Assembly (NCBI RefSeq): GCF_000026365.1
Contig: NC_012990.1
Span: 1,050,667-1,114,666 of the forward strand
DNA length: 64,000 bases
Source of the DNA: Zygosaccharomyces rouxii
Lineage: Eukaryota; Ascomycota; Saccharomycetes; Saccharomycetales; Saccharomycetaceae
Reading direction: 5' to 3'
The notes beneath the pieces were generated by a model that was not told the origin of the DNA, searched no databases, and saw nothing but the letters and a program-made list of their open reading frames with translations. The position numbers and the translations under genes are program-made. Within the stretch, counting starts at the first letter, position 1, and each line of letters begins with the position of its first letter. Of this stretch, positions 29,987 to 40,145 are shown in pieces.

Positions 29987-32011
29987 TTAACACTCCAAAA
30001 ATAACGGTACATCTTCATCATGGAAAAAATCAATAATTGGTTCAGTGAGTAAAATTTGAAAATCATTTTGCATTGATTGCTGAAATTCATCTTTGTTTAG
30101 TATCGCTTCGATAGCAGACCTAGTGGATAATATAAAGGAGTCGCTTAAAACAAACAAATACGACTGTCTTAGCCGTAAAAATAGCTCTTCGGAAGAGGTA
30201 TCAATGAAATTTTGGTGAATCGCATCGAGGAACCCGACAGCAGTGAGTGCATCTACTCTTAGTTCTGGAACACTTTTTTCATAATAGAGTATGTGTTTTA
30301 GGAAATCTTGGAGGCCCACTCTGAACAAGCCAACCTTTGTGGTAGATGAATCGTCGTTGTCAGATAACGCCAGCTTCGAAAGAACAGAAAAAAGTTCGTA
30401 CGTTAACCTCGGCATGATACAGTGGTATAAGCAAAGAGCAAGAGAAAATGACACTGAATAGTCATGTTCGCGTGTATGCGTAAGGTCCTTGTAAATTTCA
30501 AATGTTGAATTGAGATTGTCCAAAATCAGTTTTAGAGATATTAATTGGCAATACAATGTATTTTGTTGGAGGCAGAAAGAGTCTTTTTCCAACAGATTTC
30601 CCTCTATAATTGAGAAATTCGATATCATCTGCAAAACAAGTAGCATAACGAATAGTTTTTCAAATGAGATGTGTTTTGCATGACTATTCTCTACGTATGA
30701 TGCAAAAGTACCAAAACGTGCAGTGAAAAAAGACTTCAGTTCCAATATCAAACTCTCTAAGTTTGGCGTAGAGTGCGGAGAGTAGATCTGCCGCATTATT
30801 CTCCTAAAAAATAAGACCGAGTCTTTGAAGACGTGAAAAGTCCCCAATTCGACCTTGCGCTGATATTCAAATTCCTGGCCAATGTGTAGGGGAGAACCGA
30901 CTGCAAAAGAGGCCTCAAAGTCAGCATACAAAATCCAAGCCCACAAATTGTACAGATAAATCGAATTATCTCTAAAATGACAGTGTGTTTCCTCCTTGAA
31001 AAGCCCAATGTGAACAGCAGTAGAGAATGCTAACATGACTAAGGAAGTACAAGTCCCGCCATCACCGACAGTAAATCCCGTAATGTTAGAACACATGTAA
31101 CGCAACATAAAAAATTGCACTCGTTCCAGGTAGGATGCCTTACTCAAAACAAATGAGGTGATGGAGTTGTGAAAAAATCGTAATTGAAGTGGTACCTTGT
31201 TTTTGTAATACACCAAACATAAAATTTGCGTTATTATCCCTACCCTGTAATAATTCTTCTTGTCACCCAAATCGAAGGATGTAATCCGAGAACCTGTTGA
31301 AACATTTTCATCGTGTATGAGGCAAGAATGAACATCAGAGAGGACCTTGGAAGGGTCCATTATCGCAAAGGAAGAAAAGAGATTACTGTTAAAGAAGACA
31401 TGCATGCATTCCGTCACCTTTTCGAAATTGGGCAAGACAGCACATAGACCTTCCAAGATTGAACCTGCTGTTACAAAGCTTAAAGGAGTATCTATCGAGT
31501 TCGATTCAATTTCTAAAAGAAAATGATTCTCTTGTTTCCAGCGATTCCTTGTGGTTTTAATCTTTTCCCAGAGTTGAGCAAAATGCGGTTTTAGAGACGG
31601 GCTTCTGACTGCAAATCTAAATGAAGTGGCGCCATAACATATAACTCGCCCATGTTTTGAGGAGATGTATTTCAAATCTGTCAAGAGATTTCTCTTCGAG
31701 GAAGACTTTTCCTTTTCTTCCAGTTTCGCTTTTAGTATCTCGATGGTAGCGATTAGCTCAGGTTTTTTCAGCGATTCCCAGTAATTCTTTTGGGGGTGGC
31801 CAATTTTTACATTGTATATGCAGTTGTATCCTCTTTCTGAGCATGCAGTGCAAGCTGGCACTTTCCGATCACATCTAACCTTTTTCCTTTGACAGTTTGT
31901 GCACGTTTTTGATGGTTTATTCCTTCTCTGCATCCCTAGTTTCTGTAAACCATTGCAGATGTTAGTGCACCTATCTATTTTGATTAAACCCTGAGTAACA
32001 ACAGATTTCAA
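29987..32011 (-). CDS. Zn2Cys6 fungal transcription factor, divergent from FLR1
   Basis: The 674-residue protein has a binuclear zinc cluster at about residues 37-63 (CTNCQRKKVRCDRK... with spacing C-x2-C-x6-C-x6-C-x2-C-x6-C). A short linker and a likely dimerisation coiled coil (PELIATIEILKAKLEEKEKS, about 84-103) follow, then a long alpha-helical middle region like the fungal-specific transcription-factor domain. An internal ATG at 31933, nine residues before the first cluster cysteine, could be the true start; both starts retain the DNA-binding domain. I do not recognise a specific ortholog. It shares a 346-bp promoter with the FLR1-type exporter, so control of that gene, and perhaps of itself, is a reasonable inference. 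Confidence 0.9.
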   Translation of the reverse strand: MKSVVTQGLIKIDRCTNICNGLQKLGMQRRNKPSKTCTNCQRKKVRCDRKVPACTACSERGYNCIYNVKIGHPQKNYWESLKKPELIATIEILKAKLEEKEKSSSKRNLLTDLKYISSKHGRVICYGATSFRFAVRSPSLKPHFAQLWEKIKTTRNRWKQENHFLLEIESNSIDTPLSFVTAGSILEGLCAVLPNFEKVTECMHVFFNSNLFSSFAIMDPSKVLSDVHSCLIHDENVSTGSRITSFDLGDKKNYYRVGIITQILCLVYYKNKVPLQLRFFHNSITSFVLSKASYLERVQFFMLRYMCSNITGFTVGDGGTCTSLVMLAFSTAVHIGLFKEETHCHFRDNSIYLYNLWAWILYADFEASFAVGSPLHIGQEFEYQRKVELGTFHVFKDSVLFFRRIMRQIYSPHSTPNLESLILELKSFFTARFGTFASYVENSHAKHISFEKLFVMLLVLQMISNFSIIEGNLLEKDSFCLQQNTLYCQLISLKLILDNLNSTFEIYKDLTHTREHDYSVSFSLALCLYHCIMPRLTYELFSVLSKLALSDNDDSSTTKVGLFRVGLQDFLKHILYYEKSVPELRVDALTAVGFLDAIHQNFIDTSSEELFLRLRQSYLFVLSDSFILSTRSAIEAILNKDEFQQSMQNDFQILLTEPIIDFFHDEDVPLFLEC

Positions 32012-32357
32012 TGCTACTTCGCAAGGAACCAGTCTGTCTCGCTCGCATGAGTCTTTACAGATTCCAGATGTTCGGAGTTCGATAACTTTATGTTATTCCC
32101 GAACTTTTTCATATTTCCGGAACAAGTCAACATGTACGAATTATAGAGTTGAAAAGAGATCCTCTGGAAATCTAGCTTAGGGAGAGACGAGCAGGACGAA
32201 CCTGAATGTTAGCTCCGGTTGGGTGATAACGCCGGGAAACATCAAAATGCACCTGTTGTTTGCATTAATAAAGAATTCTTAATCGAAGTATAAATTCCAA
32301 GACCTATCAGAATAATGTTAGTCTTTTCGCCCTTGAGTGAAATGAGAACTATCTGAA
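32012..32357. promoter_or_regulatory. shared promoter of Zn2Cys6 regulator and FLR1 with inverted repeats
   Basis: An imperfect inverted repeat GTTCGATAAC...GTTATTCCCGAAC spans 32077-32104. A perfect TTCCGGAA palindrome is at 32115-32122. CGG/CCG half-sites in palindromic arrangements are typical targets of zinc-cluster dimers. No Yap1 site (TTACTAA or TTAGTAA), which drives FLR1 in S. cerevisiae, was found in this interval. Confidence 0.45.
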
Positions 32358-33947
32358 ATGTACTTTGAAACCTACAAAAATACTTTTGCAGTTGATGCAT
32401 TGGAGTACTTTGGTTTGATAAAATTCCAAGAATATGCAGATAGGTCAAGTTCAACGAGTTGGCTCGAACAAGGTGATTCGGAGAGAGATTCAAAGGAATG
32501 TGCTTTAGTTAATGGGTTGGCAAAAAGCGAGGATGTCGATCCGTTTCTGGTCGAATTCAACGGTCCGACTGACCCCGAGCATCCACATAACTGGTCTACT
32601 ATTAAGCGATTTGTCGTTGTCTTTAATGTGATGGTACTTACGTGCGTCACGTATATGGGGACTTCGTTTTACACGCCAGGACAAGATTTAATTGAAAAAG
32701 AGTTCCATGTGGGACATGTAGTAGGCACACTTAATCTTTCTTTGTATATTTTGGGATTTGGACTTGGGCCGCTGGTTTTTGGACCACTTTCTGAATTCGT
32801 TGCATTTGGGCGTCAAAGGCTTTTCATTGTAACGCTGTTTCTGTTTGCTATGCTACAGATAGGATGCGCTCTGGTGAAGAATATTGCAGGACTAGTGATC
32901 CTTAGATTCCTTTCTGGAATATTTTGTTCTCCATCATTAGCCAATGGAGCTGCTGCCGTTGGAGATGTTGTCAGACCGAGACACATTCCTGTAGTACTTG
33001 GTTTGTGGGCGATAGGGGCATTAGCGGGACCATCTACAGGGCCTTTACTTGGTGCGTCTATGGTTGTTGCGAAAAATTGGAGATATATGTTTTGGTTGTT
33101 GATGTGGATAAGCTCAGCGACACTTCTTTTAATGGTTTTCTCTTATCCTGAAACTAACGAAGATAGTATTTTGTACCGCAGGTGCCAAAGGATAAGGAAA
33201 CTCACGGGTGATAATAGGTATTATACGGTCAAGTCGAGGGAAGAAGAGAAATTAAACTGGAAGGATATCGGCATAACTACTCTGTACAGACCCTTTGAGA
33301 TGATTATTAAGGAACCGATTGTGATAGCATTGAACGTGTACCATGCAGTCGAGTATGGTGTATTTTATTTGTTTTTTGAAGCCTTTCCCATAGTATTTGG
33401 TGATGTATACCATTTCACGAGGGTTGAGTTGGGTGTGTCCTACATGGGATTTTGTGTTGGTTGTATTACAGCTTACGGTGTTGCAATGGTTTTCTCCTGT
33501 TGGTATGCTGCTAAAAAAATGTCCAATAATACGTTTACGCCGGAAACACATTTGGTGTTAATGATTTGGGTGTGTTGGACCCTTCCTCTTTCACTTTTTC
33601 TATTTGGTTGGGCAGCTTCAGTTCATTGGATTATACCGATGATTTCAGAGGTAATATTCATTATTGGTCAGTTCAATATTTTCCAATCTGTCTTTTCCTA
33701 CATGGCGATCTCTTATCCCAAGTACATGGCTTCGGCGTTTGCTGGAAATAATTTATGTCGATCGGGATTTGCATGTGCATTCCCTCTCTTTGGGAAGGCT
33801 ATGTATAATAATTTGGCCATTGATGGGTATCCTGTGGGTTGGGGATCGTCAATTGTTGGTTTTTGTTGTCTCGCGCTTTCGGTAGTGCCGTTTGTATTAT
33901 ATAGATATGGTGCATACTTGCGGAGTAAATCAAAGTTTGCTGGATAA
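32358..33947 (+). CDS. FLR1: multidrug exporter Flr1 (MFS, DHA1 family)
   Basis: The 529-residue 12-span transporter aligns with S. cerevisiae Flr1 from its first residues (TYKNTFAVDALEYFGLI) through GPTDPEHPHNW, LTCVTYMGTSFYTPGQD, EFHVGHVVGTLNLSLYILG, FRGR-like signature positions near FGRQR, LRFLSGIFCSPSLA and CYPKY-equivalent SYPKYMASAFAGN. Flr1 is a plasma-membrane drug:H+ antiporter giving tolerance to fluconazole, benomyl, cycloheximide and similar compounds. The gene is divergent from a zinc-cluster regulator and followed by GTT1, so three detoxification-type genes are neighbours. Confidence 0.93.
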   Translation: MYFETYKNTFAVDALEYFGLIKFQEYADRSSSTSWLEQGDSERDSKECALVNGLAKSEDVDPFLVEFNGPTDPEHPHNWSTIKRFVVVFNVMVLTCVTYMGTSFYTPGQDLIEKEFHVGHVVGTLNLSLYILGFGLGPLVFGPLSEFVAFGRQRLFIVTLFLFAMLQIGCALVKNIAGLVILRFLSGIFCSPSLANGAAAVGDVVRPRHIPVVLGLWAIGALAGPSTGPLLGASMVVAKNWRYMFWLLMWISSATLLLMVFSYPETNEDSILYRRCQRIRKLTGDNRYYTVKSREEEKLNWKDIGITTLYRPFEMIIKEPIVIALNVYHAVEYGVFYLFFEAFPIVFGDVYHFTRVELGVSYMGFCVGCITAYGVAMVFSCWYAAKKMSNNTFTPETHLVLMIWVCWTLPLSLFLFGWAASVHWIIPMISEVIFIIGQFNIFQSVFSYMAISYPKYMASAFAGNNLCRSGFACAFPLFGKAMYNNLAIDGYPVGWGSSIVGFCCLALSVVPFVLYRYGAYLRSKSKFAG

Positions 33948-34250
33948 GTGTGCGCTGTTATTCAAGTGGATTATTTTGCTGAATGGACGATATAGGTGGA
34001 CCTGGTTTTATTATTGTGTCTCACCCTAGATTGGTATTATTGGTATTAGCAGACACATTTGACGGTACGGCTTTCAAGAGGGCACGAAATGATCCAGTTA
34101 GGGTTCACTAATCACCATCGGCGTATATGATGATATTAGGATGGACACCCACGGTCTTCATTTATTGTCCAAAAATGGTTTAAGGGATCAGAAAGCTACT
34201 AGTTCATGCACAGAACACAACATCAGCAGGAATACAACTTGAGCAGAGAT

Positions 34251-34955
34251 ATGTCATTACCTATCATTAGAGTTCATTTCTTGAATAAGTCAAGGGCTTT
34301 TAGAGTGTTGTGGCTACTAGACCAGTTGAAACTAGATTACGAAATAGTACCCTACAGGAGGGACGCAGGTTTTCGTGCTCCCGAGGAATTGAAGAAGCAC
34401 CATCCTTTGGGTAGATCGCCATTGCTTGAATTGGAAGATAGACAGACCGGTAAAAAGAAAATTCTGGCCGAGTCAGGGTACATCTTCCAGTATGTCTTGA
34501 AGCACTTTGACAAGACTAAATCCTTGGATAACGAAGACATCGATAAGTCTGAAGAGATCCAGTATTATTTGCACTACGTTGAGGGCTCTCTTCAACCTCC
34601 TCTGCTAATTGAACTGCTGCTTTCCATAGTGAAAAATGCATCGGTTCCTTTTCCATTTTCTTATTTTTCCAGAAAGGTGGCTGAAAAGATTGGAGAGAAG
34701 TACTCTGCAGGTGAGTTAAAAAGCCAACTAAACTTTATTGAAGGCCAGATTGCTAAGAATGATGGCTATTTGGTCGGTGGCAAGTTGAGTGCCGCTGATA
34801 TCTTGATGTCTTTCCCACTAGACTCGGCCTTTAACCGTCAGTTTGCTGATCCCAAGCAGTATCCGGCCATTGAGAAATGGCTGAAGAATCTCAAGACTTT
34901 TGAGTCTTATAAGGTTTCGAAGAGCAAAGCTGAGGCCAACGGTGAGGAGTTTTAA
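34251..34955 (+). CDS. GTT1: glutathione S-transferase Gtt1
   Basis: From the ATG at 34251 the protein has 234 residues, the same as S. cerevisiae Gtt1. It begins MSLPIIRVHFLNKSRAFRVL, then has LLDQLKLDYEIVPYRRDAGF, HPLGRSPLLELEDR, LAESGYIFQYVLKHFD, YVEGSLQPPLLIE and GGKLSAADILMSFPL. The N-terminal thioredoxin-like GST domain (about 4-90) contains the glutathione-binding ESG. The C-terminal helical domain follows. Gtt1 is ER-associated and conjugates glutathione to electrophiles. An upstream in-frame ATG at 34206 would add 15 residues with no homology. Short decayed pieces of this gene occur in both 4.65-kb repeat units. Confidence 0.94.
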   Translation: MSLPIIRVHFLNKSRAFRVLWLLDQLKLDYEIVPYRRDAGFRAPEELKKHHPLGRSPLLELEDRQTGKKKILAESGYIFQYVLKHFDKTKSLDNEDIDKSEEIQYYLHYVEGSLQPPLLIELLLSIVKNASVPFPFSYFSRKVAEKIGEKYSAGELKSQLNFIEGQIAKNDGYLVGGKLSAADILMSFPLDSAFNRQFADPKQYPAIEKWLKNLKTFESYKVSKSKAEANGEEF

Positions 34956-37382
34956 TAAATTTTAGCTGAAGTAGAGGGGCAGATAGGTTACACAGAAAAT
35001 TTGTTAGTTCTTCCACCGCCTAAATTAGTTAGATATGGCTGTCGAAGTTTTTTTTGTTGTAACTCTTTCTATTTGATATGCCAAAAATGCGCCTGAGACA
35101 TACTTGATATTTTTAATCTGGCAACGTTGGAAACTTTCTCTTTTGTCTATTCTATTTGGATATTAATAAAGTTTGAAGACTTTGATATGTTGTATAATTA
35201 AAATGCTAATTATGATAATATGTATTTAGTTGTGGGCGGCAAAGGTTTAATTCGATGCGAAATGCTTTGGTGGCTGGAATAAAAAATTTTTATTATAGAG
35301 AAGGGGGATGGTGTGGTCAGAACGACTGCTTGGTTCTATCTTACACTTTTTGAGAGAAGTAAGCAGGATGCGCAAAACTTCTCTAGAATTTGTGTTAAAA
35401 GAGGAGGTATGAAACAAGTGGACTGAAAAAATTACTTGTGAGATTTTAATTTTCCAAGGTCACAATAAGTTAATGTGCTGCAAGGGATTGTTTTAGTTCA
35501 ACAAAGCCCGTTTCGATGTTCTGTTAAAATTACAAATTGGTTACAAAACGGAATTTGCCGCTGTGTTAACCATGGAGCAGCCCGGGAAAGTGAACATGAA
35601 CGAACAGAGTGAATAAGTTCTGACTGTGTAGTTATAGGATAATTAAACGCAGGCAAGTCTCGTCAGGAATTGGTTATACCACTTTACTTCGACATTGACT
35701 GTGGGATTTATCGGCCATTTTATCAGAATCCTGGTTAGTCACGGTGAACGAGTTGATTTGATATACTCCAACATCGAAAACAGGGAACCTTATTTCAAAC
35801 GTCAATCAGTTAGCAGCGCATGGAAAAAAGAAGTACATGTAGAATAGATATACATACGTAGAAGTTGAAAAACCTTATGATTAATCAAAGGAAGGAATTC
35901 TGGTCTACAAGGCATATTGTTGAGTTATACTGAAATTGTAGGTGTGCAATTTTTATGATTTTTATGATTTGTATCATGCATTCACAATTAGAATCCCACA
36001 CTGCGACCTCAGGCCCCTAACTTGCATATAAGTGCAACAGTAACGAGGATACCCAGCTAGTTTTACTATGTACATCCAAAGGGTGCGATATTAAATGTAC
36101 TGTATGAGACAGTCCTACGCTTTCAGACCGAATGATGACGGCTGTAATCGTCGGCTTATTAGCGGCTGATTCATACTTGCACCATAAATAACAACAAGCA
36201 GAATACACATGGCGCTCACGCAACTTACTCTATTTTCAAAAAGAAAAATATCTCGAAGTAAAAGGATTGGTATCCTATTTTGCTCCTCCCGTCCATGTCC
36301 TGAGAAGTGATAGATTAGTCTGAGTTTGGTCAACCCTCCGTAAGCTACTTACCTGACCTAGACTGTTTATGGACAAATTAATAAAGGGGTAAATCTTAAG
36401 CTACCGTCACTGGGCAATACCTAACTCTGGTCCAAATCACAATGGCACTATAGAACACTGAGCTCAACCCCCTGCCATTTAAATTTGGAGGGAAGGGTCA
36501 TTCCTGTAATAGATATGATCGGATCTAACGATTTCAAGGGCAGTCAAGTACAATTGATGAAAAGGACACAAAAGACAATTCAAAGATCAATATGCTCTGA
36601 CATGGATCACTTTCCAAATAAAGAATCGATTACTGAACAGTCAAAGAGTTCCCATCTTTCTCTTTGCTAATGGTGTACTCTATAGGTATTCTTCGACATG
36701 TGTTTCTCCTGTTCGATAGAGTCAAAGTGTTGTATACGCAGGGCCTTAATACTCCCACCTCTGCTTGCTTGGAATATTCCATACCAATACTTCTGGAGCG
36801 AAAATTATTAACCGCCAATAATAGGGCTGCGAATGTTCCTGTACTTTGATTACTGCGAGTTCCCCACGCGGGCGGTTCTCCGAAGAAAGGTTTATCGAGG
36901 ACAGACAACTTCTTGAAGTGATATATTCAGTAACAAACTTTACTAATCAGGTTACTTTTTCGTTTACGGCATTGTCTTTGATTCTATGCATTTTCGCTTT
37001 CGAAATGTCTGGTGCTTCTAGCGTTGCTGCATAGAAACAAAAACAAGCCCCGCGAATCCTATATGGATTTCAAGTTAAAGATAAAACAAAGCGAATGACA
37101 AACAGAAATGTTATGCACTATAGTAAGTGATGGAATATGTTAGGTTCCCCCTTCTCACAGTGATGTCCAGGAGAAATACTTTTCTATTTTTTGCGGGGTC
37201 AATTTAATTATTGATCACAACTTCTCTTTAAATTGGCACCATAATGCTGTGGTGGAGAAAGCCTTTCGATTCGATATAAAAGGTGCCAAAGAATGGCTGG
37301 TAGATCTGAAAAATGTTGGTTGCATTTAGAGCAGCATAATATTCTTTTCAACCAAACAAGAACAATAGCTTACTTTTGAAAA
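34956..37382 (+). promoter_or_regulatory. 2.4-kb FLO11 upstream region
   Basis: There is no convincing gene on either strand between GTT1 and the FLO11-like gene. S. cerevisiae FLO11 has an unusually long promoter (about 3 kb) that integrates many signals, so a gene-free 2.4 kb here fits that pattern. A TATAAA at 37275-37280 lies about 105 bp before the ATG. Confidence 0.5.
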
Positions 37383-40145
37383 ATGCTTACCTGTCTGCTT
37401 TTATGTATGTTAGGGGTTGTTCTAGCAGCCTCTGATAGCACCTACGAGCTTCATTTTCCCTCATACAGTGGTCATTCAAATTCTGCTTCAAAGTACAACC
37501 GCCGTACATCATCAACCGTGTCTGGGGTTACAAATATGTGCCCAGGTTTAAACTTTCATTGGCATTCAAGTAATGAAAATATAATGCCCTACTCAATGGA
37601 TTTATTATCAGTCGATTGGGTTGGTGGTAATACCTATGAACTTACCATCAATGTCAAAGGTGAGGAACACATCGATTTGAAATACCTCTGGTCTTTGAAA
37701 ATCATTGGTATTAGCGGTCCACAAAGTACCAAACAGCTTTATGGTAAGAATGAGAATACATACTTAATTGATGACCCAACTGATTTTACAACCCAAATTC
37801 AAGTATATGGTCAAACATACAATGGGGACGATTGTAAAGTTGTTATGCCATCATTCCAAATTCAGTATGAATATCTTCAAGGTGATGCTGCCCAGTACTG
37901 GAAAACTTGGAAATGGGGTAAAACTGATTTTGATCTAATGACTGGTTGTGACGCGGACAACAACGGTAATTCAAATGCGGACTTCCCACTATGGTACTGG
38001 GATAACTCAAAAGCTAAGTGCAGTTCGCAAACAAATACTTCTGACTCTTCAGGCTCCAGACCTTCGGTACCATCCAGCTCTTTGCCTTCAGCGCCATCCG
38101 GTTCTTGGTCTTCAGCACCACCCAGCCCTTTGCCTTCAGCGCCATCTGGTTCTTGGTCTTCAGCACTATCCAGCTCTTTGCCTTCAGCGCCATCCGGTTC
38201 TTGGTCTTCAGCACCACCCAGCCCTTTGCCTTCAGCGCCATCTGGTTCTTGGTCTTCAGCACCACCCAGCCCTTTGCCTTCAGCGCCATCCGGTTCTTGG
38301 TCTTCAGCACCACCCAGCTCTTTGCCTTCAGCGCCATCTGGTTCTTGGTCTTCAGCACCACCCAGCCCTTTGCCTTCAGCGCCATCCGGTTCTTGGTCTT
38401 CAGCACCACCCAGCCCTTTGCCTTCAGCGCCATCCGGTTCTTGGTCTTCAGCACCACCCAGCCCTTTGCCTTCAGCGCCATCCGGTTCTTGGTCTTCAGC
38501 ACCACCCAGCTCTTTACCTTCAGCGCCATTCAGTCCTAAAACCATTGTGCCATCTGGTTCTTGGTCTTCAGCACCACCCAGCCCTTTGCCTTCAGCGCCA
38601 TCTGGTTCTTGGTCTTCAGCACCACCCAGCCCTTTGCCTTCAGCGCCATCTGGTTCTTGGTCTTCAGCACCACCCAGCCCTTTGCCTTCAGCGCCATCCG
38701 GTTCTTGGTCTTCAGCACCACCCAGCTCTTTGCCTTCAGCGCCATCCGGTTCTTGGTCTTCTGCACCACCCAGCTCTTTACCTTCAGCGCCACCCAGCTC
38801 TTTACCTTCAGCGCCATTCAGTCCTAAAACCATTGTGCCATCCGGTTCTTGGTCATCAGCACCATCCAGCTCTTTGCCTTCAGCGTCATTCAGTTCTAAA
38901 GCCATTGTGTCATCCGGTTCTTGGTCTTCAGCACCATCCAGCTCTTCGCCTTCAGCGCCATCCAGTTCTAAACCATTTGTGTCATCCTGTTCTCGGTCTT
39001 CAGCGCCACCCAGCTCTAAACCTTTAGTGTCATCCGGTTCTTGGTCTTTAGCACCACCCAGTTCTTTGCCCTCAACGCCATTCAGTTCTAAACCTTTTGT
39101 GCCATCAGGCTCCAGTTGCAGCATTGTAAGCGGTGTTTCTTCAGTGTCATCTCATTGCAGCACTCTCAGCAGTGGTTCTTCGGTGTCATCCGGGTCTGCT
39201 TCTTCTATACTATTGAGCTGCAACAGTCTAAGCCATGGCTCTGCATCTTTAATACCTTCAAGCTCTAGAAGCTCGGCATCATCAAATTTTGGCATTGTGA
39301 ATTCTACATCTTCGTTATTATTAAATTCCTCACCCTTCTCTCCAATGAACCCTGCAACTTCGGTACCATTTAATTCAAGAATGAGATCTCCGTCTTCGGC
39401 TTCTAGTTTATTGATTAAGACAAAACCTCTGCTAGAATATGAATCTGATATCGAAGGCTCAAAGTTGTCGATACCACCAATCTCTTCCGCTGCTGATACG
39501 ATTATTCCTGGGACACATGCTGCGACATTTATCACTTCGACAGTTGTAACTGCTGCGTCGTACCGAACAACTACTCTTTTGGCTCCGGAGACCGACATAT
39601 TCCCTGTTCAATCCTTGAGTTCTATAGCCTGTACCACTCGGATTCCAAGTTCGTTCGGTCCAAGCTACTCGAATATTTCTTCGAATCCGAAAAACGAATC
39701 TGGCTCCTGTATCCCATGTACGGCTTTGCCTATGATTTCGAGTTCCTCTATACCCCATACAGCCTTATCCGGCAACAGCAACGTATCTCGAGTGCTGTTG
39801 GGCATTGACTCGAGTTCCTGCTCTACGAGAACTATGATGACAGTGGTGAATACTTGTACAAAAAATTATGATTCTTCCCAGTGTTACACAACAGCACTTA
39901 TCGCCGATTCGGCCTCAGCACACACTTTAACTTTTAACCATCCTGGTTTTAATCAATTCTCAGATGGTGCTGCCTTTAATGTGTCCTCTGAACTAGCAAC
40001 TTCGATTGTTCAACCCACCTCCTACACCACCACAACTAAAACCAGTAGTTGCAGTTCTGCTACATCATATAATGATGGAGCATCAAGGAGTACATCTAAG
40101 AGGTCATTTATATTCGAGCCTTGTTCAGGTCAAGGTGTTCTGTAG
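37383..40145 (+). CDS. FLO11: Flo11-type cell-surface adhesin, C-terminus interrupted
   Basis: The 920-residue protein starts with a secretion signal (MLTCLLLCMLGVVLAA). The Flo11 adhesion domain (about 45-210) follows, recognised by MCPGLNFHWHSS, HIDLKYLWSLKIIGISGPQ, NENTYLIDDPTDFTTQIQVY and FQIQYEYLQGDAAQYW. Next is a Ser/Pro repeat region built on a 16-residue unit, SGSWSSAPPSPLPSAP, then a Ser/Thr-rich stalk. Flo11 mediates cell-cell and surface adhesion, biofilm and filamentous growth by homotypic binding at the cell wall. The frame stops at TAG 40143-40145 without a hydrophobic GPI-addition tail. The same frame stays open for 50 more codons after the stop. The present form would therefore be secreted rather than wall-anchored, or the gene is decaying. 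Confidence 0.9.
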   Translation: MLTCLLLCMLGVVLAASDSTYELHFPSYSGHSNSASKYNRRTSSTVSGVTNMCPGLNFHWHSSNENIMPYSMDLLSVDWVGGNTYELTINVKGEEHIDLKYLWSLKIIGISGPQSTKQLYGKNENTYLIDDPTDFTTQIQVYGQTYNGDDCKVVMPSFQIQYEYLQGDAAQYWKTWKWGKTDFDLMTGCDADNNGNSNADFPLWYWDNSKAKCSSQTNTSDSSGSRPSVPSSSLPSAPSGSWSSAPPSPLPSAPSGSWSSALSSSLPSAPSGSWSSAPPSPLPSAPSGSWSSAPPSPLPSAPSGSWSSAPPSSLPSAPSGSWSSAPPSPLPSAPSGSWSSAPPSPLPSAPSGSWSSAPPSPLPSAPSGSWSSAPPSSLPSAPFSPKTIVPSGSWSSAPPSPLPSAPSGSWSSAPPSPLPSAPSGSWSSAPPSPLPSAPSGSWSSAPPSSLPSAPSGSWSSAPPSSLPSAPPSSLPSAPFSPKTIVPSGSWSSAPSSSLPSASFSSKAIVSSGSWSSAPSSSSPSAPSSSKPFVSSCSRSSAPPSSKPLVSSGSWSLAPPSSLPSTPFSSKPFVPSGSSCSIVSGVSSVSSHCSTLSSGSSVSSGSASSILLSCNSLSHGSASLIPSSSRSSASSNFGIVNSTSSLLLNSSPFSPMNPATSVPFNSRMRSPSSASSLLIKTKPLLEYESDIEGSKLSIPPISSAADTIIPGTHAATFITSTVVTAASYRTTTLLAPETDIFPVQSLSSIACTTRIPSSFGPSYSNISSNPKNESGSCIPCTALPMISSSSIPHTALSGNSNVSRVLLGIDSSSCSTRTMMTVVNTCTKNYDSSQCYTTALIADSASAHTLTFNHPGFNQFSDGAAFNVSSELATSIVQPTSYTTTTKTSSCSSATSYNDGASRSTSKRSFIFEPCSGQGVL
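38090..38830 (+). repeat. 48-bp minisatellite in FLO11 (16-residue unit)
   Basis: The unit encoding SGSWSSAPPS(P/S)LPSAP repeats about 13-15 times with few substitutions. It is interrupted twice by an FSPKTIVP segment (near 38530 and 38820). More diverged units continue to about 39110. Near-identity of units points to recent unequal exchange. Confidence 0.95.

Noticed and set aside
34206..34250. N-terminal extension of GTT1 from the ATG at 34206
   Set aside because: The 15 extra residues have no counterpart in Gtt1, and the protein from 34251 has exactly the expected length and start.
38090..38830. Regularly spaced repeats resembling a CRISPR array
   Set aside because: The units adjoin without unique spacers and are in frame with the adhesin; the genome is eukaryotic.
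37877..39124. 415-codon open frame on the strand opposite FLO11, and other long frames over the same repeats
   Set aside because: It is a by-product of the 48-bp repeat, whose length is a multiple of three and which lacks stops in several frames. The Flo11 domain and signal peptide identify the plus strand as coding.
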